A stretch of DNA of 64,000 bases from an uncultured Lachnospiraceae bacterium. Lineage in GTDB: Bacteria > Bacillota > Clostridia > Lachnospirales > Lachnospiraceae. The position numbers were made by a program, and so were the translations under genes. The notes below the pieces were generated by a model, which worked only from the letters and a program-made list of their open reading frames with translations, made no database searches and was not told the origin of the DNA. The stretch lies in contig CAJULP010000096.1 in NCBI GenBank assembly GCA_910587295.1, positions 1-64,000 on the forward strand, written 5' to 3'. Positions 17,939 to 25,999 of the stretch are shown one piece after another (positions within the stretch are counted from its first letter, which is position 1; each line of letters starts with the position of its first letter).

Positions 17939-18109
17939 CTATTCTTCGGAAATAGCGCCTACAGGACATCCGCCAGCGCAGGAACCGCAGCTGATGCAGG
18001 TGTTAGGGTCAATCTCAAACTTCCCATCACCTTCAGAAATAGCGCCTACGGGACACTGCCCAGCGCATGCGCCACAAGAAATACAAGCGTCACTAATTAC
18101 AAATGCCAT
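17939..18109 (-). CDS. 2[4Fe-4S] ferredoxin
   Basis: 56 residues, typical clostridial ferredoxin. Two C-x2-C-x2-C-x3-C-P clusters are clear: CISCGACAGQCPVGAI and CISCGSCAGGCPVGAI. It carries low-potential electrons, here possibly for the PFL activating enzyme, which needs a reductant, or for pyruvate and hydrogen metabolism. Start at 18109 is set by AAGGAGG seven bases ahead; longer forms would add non-homologous residues. It lies 71 bases behind pflA on the same strand. Confidence 0.95.
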   Translation of the reverse strand: MAFVISDACISCGACAGQCPVGAISEGDGKFEIDPNTCISCGSCAGGCPVGAISEE

Positions 18110-18180
18110 AATCATATCCTCCTTATTTATACCTATGCTATTTATTTTAATATAAAAGTATAGGGAATACAAGCATAAAA

Positions 18181-18927
18181 TTATTCTTCCCGGCGTTTGC
18201 GGATACCGTTTAAGATGATTTCTTTCTTTTCGATCACTTTGTCCTTTTCCATGGCCGGGATGCCCTTTAATTTGTAGGGAATCCCTAATTTTTGGTACTT
18301 GGTTTCGCCCATCGTGTGATAGGGAAGCACATCCAAAGCCTTCAGGTTGGAAAACTGGCCGATAAAATAACCAAGTTCAAAGAGGTATTTTTCATCATCG
18401 GTAATGCCGGGAACCACCACATGGCGGATCCACATATCCACGCCTCTTTCATTCAGGTAAGAGGCAAATGCCAGTATGCCGTCATTTGGCTGGCTGGTCA
18501 GTTCTTTGTGTTTTTCAGGATCAATGTGTTTGATGTCCAGCATCACAAGGTCGGTCAGTTTCATTAACCTGTCCAGCTTTTCAATAAAGGGCTTGTTGTC
18601 CGGCTTAAAGGCAATTCCGGAAGAATCGATGCAGGTATGGACATTGTCTTTTTTGGCTAGAGTAAAAAGGTCGATCAGGAAATCCACCTGCATGAGCGGT
18701 TCCCCGCCGGTGACGGTAAGCCCGCCTTTGGTATAAAAGCTTTCATTCCGCTTATATTGTTCATAAATTTCTTCCGGTTCCATCATGGTGCCGCCGGTCA
18801 TCGGCCATGTGTCCGGGTTATGGCAATAAGCACAGCGCATAGGACATCCCTGTACAAACACGACAAACCGTGTGCCGGGCCCGTCTACCGTACCAAAACT
18901 TTCTAATGAGTGTATTCTGCCTTGCAT
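18181..18927 (-). CDS. pflA: Pyruvate formate-lyase activating enzyme (radical SAM)
   Basis: 248 residues. Radical SAM cluster motif C-x3-C-x2-C is seen as CPMRCAYCHN, preceded by SFGTVDGPGTRFVVFVQG and followed by GGLTVTGGEPLMQ, the standard activase signature. It installs the glycyl radical on pyruvate formate-lyase using S-adenosylmethionine. Its target here is unusual because the glycyl-radical loop is on a separate 80-residue protein (19982-20224). Same strand as the pfl genes but separated from them by the DUF2975/HTH pair on the opposite strand. GGAGA box before the ATG. Confidence 0.96.
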   Translation of the reverse strand: MQGRIHSLESFGTVDGPGTRFVVFVQGCPMRCAYCHNPDTWPMTGGTMMEPEEIYEQYKRNESFYTKGGLTVTGGEPLMQVDFLIDLFTLAKKDNVHTCIDSSGIAFKPDNKPFIEKLDRLMKLTDLVMLDIKHIDPEKHKELTSQPNDGILAFASYLNERGVDMWIRHVVVPGITDDEKYLFELGYFIGQFSNLKALDVLPYHTMGETKYQKLGIPYKLKGIPAMEKDKVIEKKEIILNGIRKRREE

Positions 18928-19050
18928 ATATAGTCTCCTTTCTGGTTTCCTTATCGAAGATTTTCCTAATGAATATAGTATACCAAAAATAAAATAATAT
19001 CACAATATATATATAAAGTTAAAAATTTAATGATAAACGTTAAATAATTA

Positions 19051-19079
19051 TTGACAAACATAATTGCATGGTTTATTAT
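19051..19079 (+). promoter_or_regulatory. Strong sigma-A promoter of the DUF2975-HTH operon
   Basis: TTGACA at 19051-19056 and TATTAT at 19074-19079 with a 17-base spacer. It shows that the ATG at 19064 cannot be the start of the following gene. Confidence 0.85.
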
Positions 19080-19114
19080 CTATTCATAATAATATTGTAG
19101 ATAAGGAGTGGGGG

Positions 19115-19669
19115 ATGAAAATGAATGTTAGTAATGTAAAAATTCAAAAGATTCAGAAGGCCAGCAAGACGGCAGGAAGTATCGTCAAATTTGCCAAGAT
19201 TTTTTTCATTGTAATGTCGGTGGTCACGATCGTGTGCGGGTGTGGGTTTATTGGCACGAAAAATTATCTGGATCAAAGACTTGCCCAGGCGTTAGCGGAA
19301 GGGGAAGTGACGGCAGATGAGCTTTTCGTTAATGTTGGCGGTTTTTTGGAAGGCGCGCTTAATCTGGCAAAAGTGGATTCTGTGTCCTTGACATTAGGGG
19401 TCTATATGATTGTGATGGGGATCGTTTTGATTGGCTTTTCCATTATCATGCACTTTTTAGCTAAGGTGTTTACGGATATCAGGGAGAGCTATTCGCCCTT
19501 CCGGCCGGAAATCGTGAAAAGTCTGAAAGTTGTGTTTGTGTTGACAACGCTCTTTGCCCTCCGCAGCAGCCTTTTGATGGGCGTGATCATCGGTTTTTCC
19601 ATGTGGTGCGTACTGCATATTTTTGAATATGGCTGCGAGCTGCAAAGACAGTCGGATGAAACCTTGTAG
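19115..19669 (+). CDS. DUF2975 family membrane protein
   Basis: 184 residues with four hydrophobic segments: around residues 21-45, 88-115 and a split pair at 135-175. The loop YSPFRPEIVKSLK before the third segment and the overall plan match DUF2975. Such proteins are regularly paired with a small YozG-type HTH protein, as here. Function is not established; the pairing suggests a membrane component that sequesters or senses for the regulator. Start at ATG 19115 has an AAGGAG box six bases ahead and lies downstream of the promoter. Confidence 0.7.
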   Translation: MKMNVSNVKIQKIQKASKTAGSIVKFAKIFFIVMSVVTIVCGCGFIGTKNYLDQRLAQALAEGEVTADELFVNVGGFLEGALNLAKVDSVSLTLGVYMIVMGIVLIGFSIIMHFLAKVFTDIRESYSPFRPEIVKSLKVVFVLTTLFALRSSLLMGVIIGFSMWCVLHIFEYGCELQRQSDETL

Positions 19670-19699
19670 TGCGCAGGGATGAAAGGAACAGGTGTGTTT

Positions 19700-19909
19700 A
19701 TGGCAATTATTTTAAGATTAGACAGGATGATGGCGGATCGGAAGATTTCTTTAAATGAACTGGCGGAAAAGGTTGGCATTGCCAACGTAAACCTTTCCAA
19801 TATCAAGACGGGCAAGGTCAGCGCGATCCGGTTTTCCACATTAAATGCAATCTGCGACGTGCTGGACTGTCAGCCGGGGGATCTTTTGGAGTTTCAAAGG
19901 GATCTTTAA
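19700..19909 (+). CDS. Small XRE/Cro-type HTH regulator (YozG-like)
   Basis: 69 residues that are one helix-turn-helix domain: LNELAEKVGIANVNLSNIKT and RFSTLNAICDVLDCQPGDLL. It matches the YozG/HTH_26 type. It is cotranscribed with the DUF2975 membrane gene. I prefer the ATG at 19700, which begins MAIILRLD as in relatives; GTG 19694 and ATG 19679 are alternatives. Likely autoregulates the pair. Confidence 0.85.
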   Translation: MAIILRLDRMMADRKISLNELAEKVGIANVNLSNIKTGKVSAIRFSTLNAICDVLDCQPGDLLEFQRDL

Positions 19910-19943
19910 CACTTGATAGTGATAAGACTTTTGCTATGGAGCA

Positions 19944-19974
19944 AAAAGGCTGCACATAAAATGTGCAGCCTTTT
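19944..19974. terminator. Bidirectional terminator between the HTH gene and the glycyl-radical subunit gene
   Basis: A perfect 14-base stem AAAAGGCTGCACAT/ATGTGCAGCCTTTT with a 3-base loop, with T tails on both strands. Confidence 0.93.
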
Positions 19975-19981
19975 GATCTCA

Positions 19982-20224
19982 TTAGATAGATTCATGGAAA
20001 GTACGGGAAATAACGTCAGCCTGCTGTTCGGGAGTTAACTTAATGAAGTTAACTGCATATCCGGAAACGCGGATGGTAAGCTGAGGGTAGTTCTCGGGAT
20101 GCTTCTGTGCATCCAGTAACATGTCTCTGTTTAATACGTTAACGTTGAGATGATGTCCGCCTTTTGTTGCGTAACCATCTAATAATGATACCAGGTTATC
20201 TACCTGAGCACTATTTGTTGCCAT
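19982..20224 (-). CDS. grcA: Autonomous glycyl-radical subunit of a split pyruvate formate-lyase
   Basis: 80 residues that equal the C-terminal end of a normal [43 protein letters not shown] and the radical loop R52-V-S-G55-Y-A-V, then [13 protein letters not shown]. Gly55 is the expected radical site. The catalytic protein encoded upstream lacks exactly this part, so the two together make one complete PFL. Unlike E. coli YfiD/GrcA, which repairs a full-length PFL, this copy must be essential for activity here. Third gene in the pfl cluster, with its own AAGGAGG box. Confidence 0.92.
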   Translation of the reverse strand: MATNSAQVDNLVSLLDGYATKGGHHLNVNVLNRDMLLDAQKHPENYPQLTIRVSGYAVNFIKLTPEQQADVISRTFHESI

Positions 20225-20245
20225 GGTAATTATCCTCCTTTAAAA

Positions 20246-20449
20246 TTAGTGAAAATCATCCAGCCCGTCTTCCAGGGTAGGCACACTGCATGCCAGAGGG
20301 GTTCTGGAACAATCCGTGCATCCCATTGTCTGAACTGTTTTGGATTGTTCTTCGATGGCGCTGGTGTCCACATTTACATGCCCTACACCCATTGCCATAC
20401 CGGAATCCAGCATTTTCACAAGATCGTCAATCATCGTTTTCTCATCCAT
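20246..20449 (-). CDS. 67-residue PFL-associated protein, glycyl-domain paralogue without the radical loop and with a CxxC motif
   Basis: 67 residues between the catalytic and radical PFL subunits, AGGAGG box eight bases before ATG. Its first half, DDLVKMLDSGMAMGVGHVNV, aligns with [20 protein letters not shown] of the radical subunit (about half identical over 22 positions), so it appears to be a diverged copy of that domain's N-terminal part. The C-terminal half replaces the glycine loop by a cysteine-rich stretch, TMGCTDCSRTPLACSVP. It cannot carry the radical. I infer a regulatory, docking or redox-sensing role in PFL assembly; this is a hypothesis. Confidence 0.65.
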   Translation of the reverse strand: MDEKTMIDDLVKMLDSGMAMGVGHVNVDTSAIEEQSKTVQTMGCTDCSRTPLACSVPTLEDGLDDFH

Positions 20450-20500
20450 TTCGTGTACCTCCTGAAGATGGGTTGTGTTAAGTTACTGTAGTCATTTATA

Positions 20501-20592
20501 TTATTTATTCAGGTCAAGCTCAATGTCACCTGCAAACACACCGTGTTTGCTTCTTATTTGTTCAAGTCAAGCTCGATGTCACCTGCAAACAC
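20501..20592 (-). repeat. Direct duplication of the last 39 bases of pflB
   Basis: The end of pflB (20554-20592) recurs just downstream at 20501-20539. Both copies read [16 protein letters not shown] in frame with themselves, and their three base differences (ATC/ATT, TTG/CTG, AAC/AAT) are all synonymous. The outer copy is not attached to a gene. Confidence 0.85.
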
Positions 20593-22593
20593 GGTATCTT
20601 CCTTTCCAAGTGCCCCGGGAATGATGGTGAAGGTATTAGAGATACCATCCTGCGCATCATTGAAAGGAAGCTTGGATACGGAAGATAAGGAAGCTACTGC
20701 ACCGTGGGTATCACGTCCGTGCATCGGGTTAGCGCCGGGTGCGAAAGGCTGTCCTTTCTTACGTCCGTCAGGTGTGTTACCTGTAGCCTTACCATAGGTT
20801 ACGTTAGAAGTAATGGTAAGGATGGAAGTTGTAGGAACACCGTTCCTGTAGGTGTGGTGTCTTCTGATCGCTGTCATGAATTTGTGTACAACATCCTGTG
20901 CGATAGCGTCTACGCGGTCATCGTCATTACCATATTTCGGGAATTCGCCAGTAGTCTTGAAGTCAACAATGATGCCGTCTTCATCCCTTACTACCTCAAC
21001 CTTAGCGTACTTGATTGCGGATAAGGAGTCAGCTACGATGGAAAGTCCTGCAACACCGGTTGCGAAGTAGCGCTTAACATCCCTGTCATGAAGAGCCATC
21101 TCTGCTCTCTCATAGCAGTATTTGTCATGCATATAGTGGATGATGTTCAGTGTGTTTACATACACATCTGCCTGCCACTCTAACATGTCAATGAACTTGC
21201 TGTATACATCATCATAATCAAGCACATCGCCTGTAACAGGACGGTATTTCGGTCCAACCTGTTTCTTGGTCACTTCGTCCACACCGCCGTTTAAAGCGTA
21301 AAGCAGACATTTAGCAAGGTTAGCCCTTGCGCCGAAGAACTGCATTTCCTTACCAATGACCATGGAAGATACGCAGCATGCGATACCGTAGTCATCGCCA
21401 TGTGTGACTCTCATAAGGTCATCGTTTTCATACTGGATGGAAGAAGTCTGGATAGACATCTTAGCACAGTATTTCTTCCAGTTTTCAGGAAGTCTTGTAG
21501 ACCAAAGAACGGTAAGGTTAGGCTCCGGGCTGGGTCCTAAGTTGGTCAATGTGTGCAGATAACGGAAGCTCATCTTTGTAACTAAATGACGGCCGTCAAC
21601 ACCAACACCACCAAGGGATTCGGTTACCCATACAGGATCGCCTGCGAAGATCTGGTTGTACTCAGGTGTACGCGCAAATTTCACGCAGCGAAGCTTCATA
21701 ATGAAGTGGTCAACAAATTCCTGGATCTCCTGCTCGGTAAAGGTTCCGTTTGCAAGGTCTCTTTCTGCGTAGCAGTCAAGGAAGGTGGAAGTACGTCCAA
21801 GTGACATAGCCGCACCATTCTGCTCCTTAACGGAACACAGATATCCAAAGTAAGTAGCCTGGATCGCTTCTTTTACGTTGGTAGCTGGTTTGGAAATGTC
21901 ACAGCCATAAGATGCAGCCATTTCTTTCATCAGCTTTAATGCTACCATCTGCTCGGAAAGCTCTTCACGAAGGCGGATCACGTCATCGGTCATCACACGT
22001 CCGGTAGAATCTTTCTGTGCTATCTTGTCTTCGATCAGACGATCAATACCATAAAGAGCAACACGTCTGTAGTCGCCAATGATACGTCCACGCCCGTAAG
22101 CATCCGGAAGACCTGTGATGATATGTGCGGAACGGCAAGCTCTCATTTCTGCGTTGTAAGCATCAAAGCAGCCTGCATTGTGTGTTTTCCTGTGTGTGGA
22201 GAAAAATTCGCTGATTTCAGGATCTACTTCATAACCGTTGTCAGCGCATGCCTTCTCTGCCATTCTGATACCGCCGTAAGGCTGCAGGGAACGCTTAAAG
22301 GGAGCGTCCGTCTGGAAACCAACGATGGTCTCTTTGGACTTGTCAAGGTAGCCAGGTCCGTGGGATGTGATAGTAGATACTACCTTGGTATCCATATCAA
22401 GGACACCGCCTGCCTCACGTTCCTTTTTCTGTAAATCAAGTACCATCTGCCATAAATCTTTTGTGTTTTGTGTAGGCTCAGCCAAGAAGGAATCATCACC
22501 CTCATAAGGATGATAGTTTTTCTGAATGAAGTCACGTACGTTAACCTCGTTCTCCCACTTGCCGCCTACAAAATCTGTCCATTCTGGTCTCAT
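20554..22593 (-). CDS. pflB: Pyruvate formate-lyase catalytic subunit lacking the glycyl-radical domain
   Basis: 679 residues versus about 740-760 for normal PFL. It aligns from the start: [47 protein letters not shown], and the catalytic pair Cys406-Cys407 in [11 protein letters not shown], up to [15 protein letters not shown]. It then ends, right before the segment that carries the radical glycine, which is encoded by the 80-residue gene downstream. It converts pyruvate and CoA to acetyl-CoA and formate. GGAGG box nine bases before ATG. No sign of frameshift at the end: the break is clean, with a new start and ribosome binding site for the missing part. Confidence 0.95.
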   Translation of the reverse strand: MRPEWTDFVGGKWENEVNVRDFIQKNYHPYEGDDSFLAEPTQNTKDLWQMVLDLQKKEREAGGVLDMDTKVVSTITSHGPGYLDKSKETIVGFQTDAPFKRSLQPYGGIRMAEKACADNGYEVDPEISEFFSTHRKTHNAGCFDAYNAEMRACRSAHIITGLPDAYGRGRIIGDYRRVALYGIDRLIEDKIAQKDSTGRVMTDDVIRLREELSEQMVALKLMKEMAASYGCDISKPATNVKEAIQATYFGYLCSVKEQNGAAMSLGRTSTFLDCYAERDLANGTFTEQEIQEFVDHFIMKLRCVKFARTPEYNQIFAGDPVWVTESLGGVGVDGRHLVTKMSFRYLHTLTNLGPSPEPNLTVLWSTRLPENWKKYCAKMSIQTSSIQYENDDLMRVTHGDDYGIACCVSSMVIGKEMQFFGARANLAKCLLYALNGGVDEVTKKQVGPKYRPVTGDVLDYDDVYSKFIDMLEWQADVYVNTLNIIHYMHDKYCYERAEMALHDRDVKRYFATGVAGLSIVADSLSAIKYAKVEVVRDEDGIIVDFKTTGEFPKYGNDDDRVDAIAQDVVHKFMTAIRRHHTYRNGVPTTSILTITSNVTYGKATGNTPDGRKKGQPFAPGANPMHGRDTHGAVASLSSVSKLPFNDAQDGISNTFTIIPGALGKEDTVFAGDIELDLNK

Positions 22594-22661
22594 TTTGCGT
22601 AAGCCTCCTATAATTTTATTATTTATTATTGCATAAAAAACTATGCTTTTACCGTAGTTTC

Positions 22662-22691
22662 ATTATATGTTACAAGGTGAGAAACAGTCAA
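22662..22691 (-). promoter_or_regulatory. Promoter of the pfl cluster
   Basis: On the minus strand TTGACT (22686-22691) and TATAAT (22662-22667) with an 18-base spacer, about 70 bases before pflB. Confidence 0.7.
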
Positions 22692-22779
22692 GGTAAAGAG
22701 TGTACTTTTTTATGAACAAAGTACGGATTTAACAGAAATTTTAGAAATCTTTTGTAAAAAATGCCGTCCGGGTTTAGTC

Positions 22780-22808
22780 TTGCCAGAAATCGGGTAAAGT
22801 ATTATACT
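22780..22808 (+). promoter_or_regulatory. Promoter of the DUF1858 gene
   Basis: TTGCCA at 22780-22785 and TATACT at 22803-22808, 17-base spacer, divergent from the pfl promoter. Confidence 0.65.
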
Positions 22809-22849
22809 GTAGAAGTTCCACATAGTAGAATTTAAGGAGGTTATAGGAT

Positions 22850-23041
22850 ATGGCACAGATTACTAAAGACATGACGATCGGTGAGATTTTAAGGACAAAC
22901 CCTGCAGTTGCGCCTATATTAATGGAAGCGGGGATGCATTGTCTGGGATGCCCTTCCGCACAGGGGGAAAGCCTTGAGGAGGCGGCAATGGTCCATGGGA
23001 TGGATATTAACGATTTGATGGCGAAGATTGAGGCGTTATAA
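22850..23041 (+). CDS. DUF1858 domain protein (hybrid-cluster-protein-associated redox disulfide type)
   Basis: 63 residues: [20 protein letters not shown], then [19 protein letters not shown]. The CxxC in HCLGCPSA is the family hallmark. Members are small proteins thought to act in anaerobic redox or iron-sulfur metabolism, sometimes next to hybrid cluster protein genes. Here it diverges from the pfl genes. AAGGAGG ribosome binding site. Biochemical role unknown. Confidence 0.88.
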   Translation: MAQITKDMTIGEILRTNPAVAPILMEAGMHCLGCPSAQGESLEEAAMVHGMDINDLMAKIEAL

Positions 23042-23079
23042 ATGTAAGGAACGGAGAGATCATTGTCGGATGAAGCAAA

Positions 23080-23123
23080 AGAGGAGACTGAAAGGCCGGT
23101 GGTATTGGCTTACAGTCTCCTCT
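23080..23123. terminator. Terminator between the DUF1858 gene and the antiporter gene
   Basis: AGAGGAGACTG and CAGTCTCCTCT form an 11-base stem with a 22-base loop; flanked by TCTTTA on the plus and TTTTGC on the minus strand, so it can serve both converging genes. Confidence 0.65.
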
Positions 23124-23143
23124 TTATGTATGGCTTCTTATTA

Positions 23144-24757
23144 TTAAGCTGCCTTAGAAGGTGTGCAAAACTTGATCACGAACAATACGCCCAGCATCAG
23201 GATGATCCCAACAGGGAGACTGATCCAGGGGTTTTGGGTGAAGCCGGCAACCAGATAAGTGACAAAGGAAACGGCTGCGGCAACCAGCGCATAAGGAAGC
23301 TGGGTAGCCACGTGGTTTACGTGGTTGCACTGTGCGCCCGCACTTGCCATGATGGTGGTATCCGAAATGGGAGAGCAATGGTCTCCACAAACGGCCCCTG
23401 CCATGCAGGCGGATATGGAAATGATCATCAACTGTGGGTTGGTGTTCGCAAATACTGCTACCACGATGGGGATCAGGATTCCGAAGGTACCCCATGAGGT
23501 TCCTGTGGAGAATGCAAGAAAGCATCCTACAAGGAAGATGATAGCGGGAAGGAACATCATAAGGCCCTTCGCGCTGCTTTCCATGACAGTTGCAACGAAT
23601 ATCGCAGCCCCTAAACTGTCAGTCATAGCCTTAAGGGTCCATGCAAAAGTAAGGATCAGAATGGCGGGAACCATTGCCTTAAAACCGGAAGGAAGGCATT
23701 CCATACATTCCGTAAAGGAAAGAACTCTCCGGCACAGATAAACAATAATGGTGATGATCATGGCAAAAATACTGCCTAAAGCAAGGCCTACCGACGCATC
23801 GGAGTTGGAGAAAGAGGATACAAAGCTTTCCCCGTCGAAAAAGCCGCCGGTGTAGATCATGCCGATCACGCAGCAGATGATCAATGTGATAATGGGAATC
23901 ACAAGGTCGATCACTTTCCCCTTTGTTCCCGCGGGCACGGATTCTTCTCCGGGAGCAGAGGACTCGCCGGATGTAAATAAGTCGCCTTTTTGCGCGTTGA
24001 TCTCATGGGTGCGCATAGAGCCAAATTCAATTTTCAGTAAGATCATGGCGATCATCATCACGATAGTCAGCAATGCATAGTAGTTGTAAGGGATTGCGCG
24101 GATAAAAATGGAAAAGCCGTCCTCCCCTTCCACAAAACCGGATACCGCAGCGGCCCAAGAGGAGATAGGCGCTATGATACATATGGGTGCCGCGGTGGCA
24201 TCGATCAGATATGCCAGTTTGGCACGGGATATTTTATGCTGGTCCGTGACAGGTTTCATCACGCTGCCAACGGTGAGGCAGTTGAAGTAGTCATCAATAA
24301 AGATCAGTACCCCCAGGGCGACAGTGGCAAGCTGTGCTCCGGCACGGGATTTAATTTTTTTCTTGGCCGCTTCTCCGAAGGCAGCGGAGCCTCCGGCACG
24401 GTTCATCAGGCTTACCATAGCGCCTAAGATCACAAGGAAGACTAAAATTCCCACGTTATAGCTGTCGGAAAGGACAGCGATGAAACCGTCGTTAAATATA
24501 TGCATGACTGTGCCTTCGAAACTAAAGTTTGAAAAAAACAGGCCTCCAACCAATATCCCGATAAACAGGGAACTGTAGACCTCTTTCGTGATCAGCGCCA
24601 GCAGGATGGCTACGATAGGCGGAACCAGTGCCCAGAAGGTGGCATACATGGATGGAAGCGTAGCATCTTCTGCGGCAAAGGCATTAAGGGGTGTAAAAAG
24701 CATACAGGCAGACAGAATGCCTGCGCCGGCTAGGACCCTTTTGTTCAGATTTTTCAT
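23144..24757 (-). CDS. Na+/H+ antiporter, NhaC family, with signal-peptide-like N-terminus
   Basis: 537 residues, about twelve hydrophobic segments. Conserved stretches include IFIDDYFNCLTVGSVMKP, GTSWGTFGILIPI and GDHCSPISDTTIMASAGA, typical for the NhaC group (PF03553). A first segment ending in LNAFAAEDA looks like a cleavable signal peptide, which is unusual for an antiporter, followed by the transport domain. The ATG at 24757 is supported by AGGAG seven bases ahead. Likely exchanges sodium for protons, although amino-acid or malate/lactate exchange also occurs in this family. Single-gene unit. Confidence 0.85.
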   Translation of the reverse strand: MKNLNKRVLAGAGILSACMLFTPLNAFAAEDATLPSMYATFWALVPPIVAILLALITKEVYSSLFIGILVGGLFFSNFSFEGTVMHIFNDGFIAVLSDSYNVGILVFLVILGAMVSLMNRAGGSAAFGEAAKKKIKSRAGAQLATVALGVLIFIDDYFNCLTVGSVMKPVTDQHKISRAKLAYLIDATAAPICIIAPISSWAAAVSGFVEGEDGFSIFIRAIPYNYYALLTIVMMIAMILLKIEFGSMRTHEINAQKGDLFTSGESSAPGEESVPAGTKGKVIDLVIPIITLIICCVIGMIYTGGFFDGESFVSSFSNSDASVGLALGSIFAMIITIIVYLCRRVLSFTECMECLPSGFKAMVPAILILTFAWTLKAMTDSLGAAIFVATVMESSAKGLMMFLPAIIFLVGCFLAFSTGTSWGTFGILIPIVVAVFANTNPQLMIISISACMAGAVCGDHCSPISDTTIMASAGAQCNHVNHVATQLPYALVAAAVSFVTYLVAGFTQNPWISLPVGIILMLGVLFVIKFCTPSKAA

Positions 24758-24832
24758 AAGAATACTCCTTTCGCTTTCGTGAAACAATTTATTTTAGCAC
24801 TAAAAAAGGAAAAAAACAAACACTTTTTTATA

Positions 24833-24855
24833 TTTATGCATATTTTTTGCATAAA
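24833..24855 (-). promoter_or_regulatory. Palindrome before the antiporter gene
   Basis: TTTATGCA and TGCATAAA, perfect 8-base arms with a 7-base spacer, about 75 bases before the antiporter start. Candidate operator; regulator unknown. Confidence 0.4.
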
Positions 24856-24918
24856 CCAGCATTGAGAATCGGGAAAACTTTCATAAAATAAGATAATCGA
24901 GCTGCCGCGTGGCGTGCA

Positions 24919-24947
24919 TAAAAAAGACGCCGCAGTAAAGCGGCGCC
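24919..24947 (-). terminator. Terminator of mecA
   Basis: On the minus strand GGCGCCGC and GCGGCGTC form an 8-base stem followed by TTTTTTA. Confidence 0.85.
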
Positions 24948-24960
24948 AATGTTTCTTCTC

Positions 24961-25749
24961 TTAGATACAGGACAATGACTGCAGCGCAGAGTCCTTGATG
25001 ATGGGTTCAAAATGCTCTTCCAGATATGCTTCCGAGGCCGGAACGGTCTTAATGCCGTTGCCGTATTCCGAAAGGATATTGCAGACTTTATTGAAATCTA
25101 TCGGTGTGTGTTCGCTTTTGGACACTACCAGAAGAAAACTGCCGTCCTGCTGTTTGTATAAGGAATTGAAGCCGTTGTAAAACCCGGAAAGCACATGGGA
25201 TACGGAAGTCACTTCCCGAAGGTTCCTAAAAGAGTAAATCCTGGTAAGCTCTATGGGAACTGAGGTATCAGAAAGTTTTTTCTGGAGGGCATTCTTAAAA
25301 GAACGCTTACCGTTTTCCGGAGATTCCTCATCCTGGACCGTAGTATCCGAAGAACCGGAATGACGCCCGTTTTGAAGCCGTTTGAAAAGATCAAGGACAT
25401 CGTCTGCGCCTTCACTAATGCCGTCTAACACTTCATCTAAAGTGCCGTCATCTTGATGGACAGAAGGGGCGAACTTGGAAAAACGCGTATCCAGTTCGTC
25501 CGGGTCTTCCACTTTCGTGATGATCAGGACGATACATTCGGAATTTAACGGAATGGCTTCTATCATTAATGGAATATCTTCCGCTTCAAATCCAAATTCA
25601 AAAGATGCCTGCTGCATCATGTCGCGGAATAAATCTTTGGCTTTTTCGGTACCGTAAGCAAGTTCACTGAGTTTTAATTCTCTGTCCGCCAGATCTTCTC
25701 TGGTCAGTGTACAGCGAATTTGGTGATCGTTTACTTTTTCTATCTTCAT
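24961..25749 (-). CDS. mecA: Adaptor protein MecA (ClpC adaptor)
   Basis: 262 residues. N-terminal MKIEKVNDHQIRCTLTREDL is the MecA start; an acidic/polar linker (about 95-155) separates it from the C-terminal ClpC-binding domain with YSFRNLREVTSVSHVL and LYKQQDGSFLLVVSKSEH. MecA delivers proteins to ClpCP and controls competence and stress regulators in Bacilli; in Clostridia targets are less known. Monocistronic with its own terminator. Confidence 0.92.
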   Translation of the reverse strand: MKIEKVNDHQIRCTLTREDLADRELKLSELAYGTEKAKDLFRDMMQQASFEFGFEAEDIPLMIEAIPLNSECIVLIITKVEDPDELDTRFSKFAPSVHQDDGTLDEVLDGISEGADDVLDLFKRLQNGRHSGSSDTTVQDEESPENGKRSFKNALQKKLSDTSVPIELTRIYSFRNLREVTSVSHVLSGFYNGFNSLYKQQDGSFLLVVSKSEHTPIDFNKVCNILSEYGNGIKTVPASEAYLEEHFEPIIKDSALQSLSCI

Positions 25750-25837
25750 ATCATCACATCCTTACTATAATAAGATACTGTTATCCTGCTGTTTGGTGAC
25801 ACAAAATGATTAAAAAAATGTGCCCGCTTAAAAATAT

Positions 25838-25864
25838 ATTATACTTTGAATGAATTTAAGTCAA
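25838..25864 (-). promoter_or_regulatory. Likely mecA promoter
   Basis: Minus-strand TTGACT (25859-25864) and TATAAT (25838-25843). The spacer to TATAAT is only 15 bases; the overlapping TAATAT gives 17. Moderate support. Confidence 0.45.
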
Positions 25865-25964
25865 GAGGGCAGGAAAACTGTTTAAAAAAATTTTATAAAA
25901 TCAGCCTAAATTTCTGCTTTTTAGAAGTGTTTGTTAAAAATAAATAAAAAAATAAAAATTACAC

Positions 25965-25993
25965 TTGCATAATTTGGCAATAAGTACTATAAT
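25965..25993 (+). promoter_or_regulatory. Strong promoter facing a long non-coding stretch
   Basis: TTGCAT at 25965-25970, ideal 17-base spacer, perfect TATAAT at 25988-25993. The next coding start is about 350 bases downstream, so a long untranslated or non-coding transcript is implied. Confidence 0.75.
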
Positions 25994-25999
25994 TATCCA

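Noticed and set aside
20501..20592. Insertion-sequence footprint or attachment site
   Set aside because: The repeat is exactly the coding end of pflB with silent changes; no transposase, inverted ends or integrase are present.
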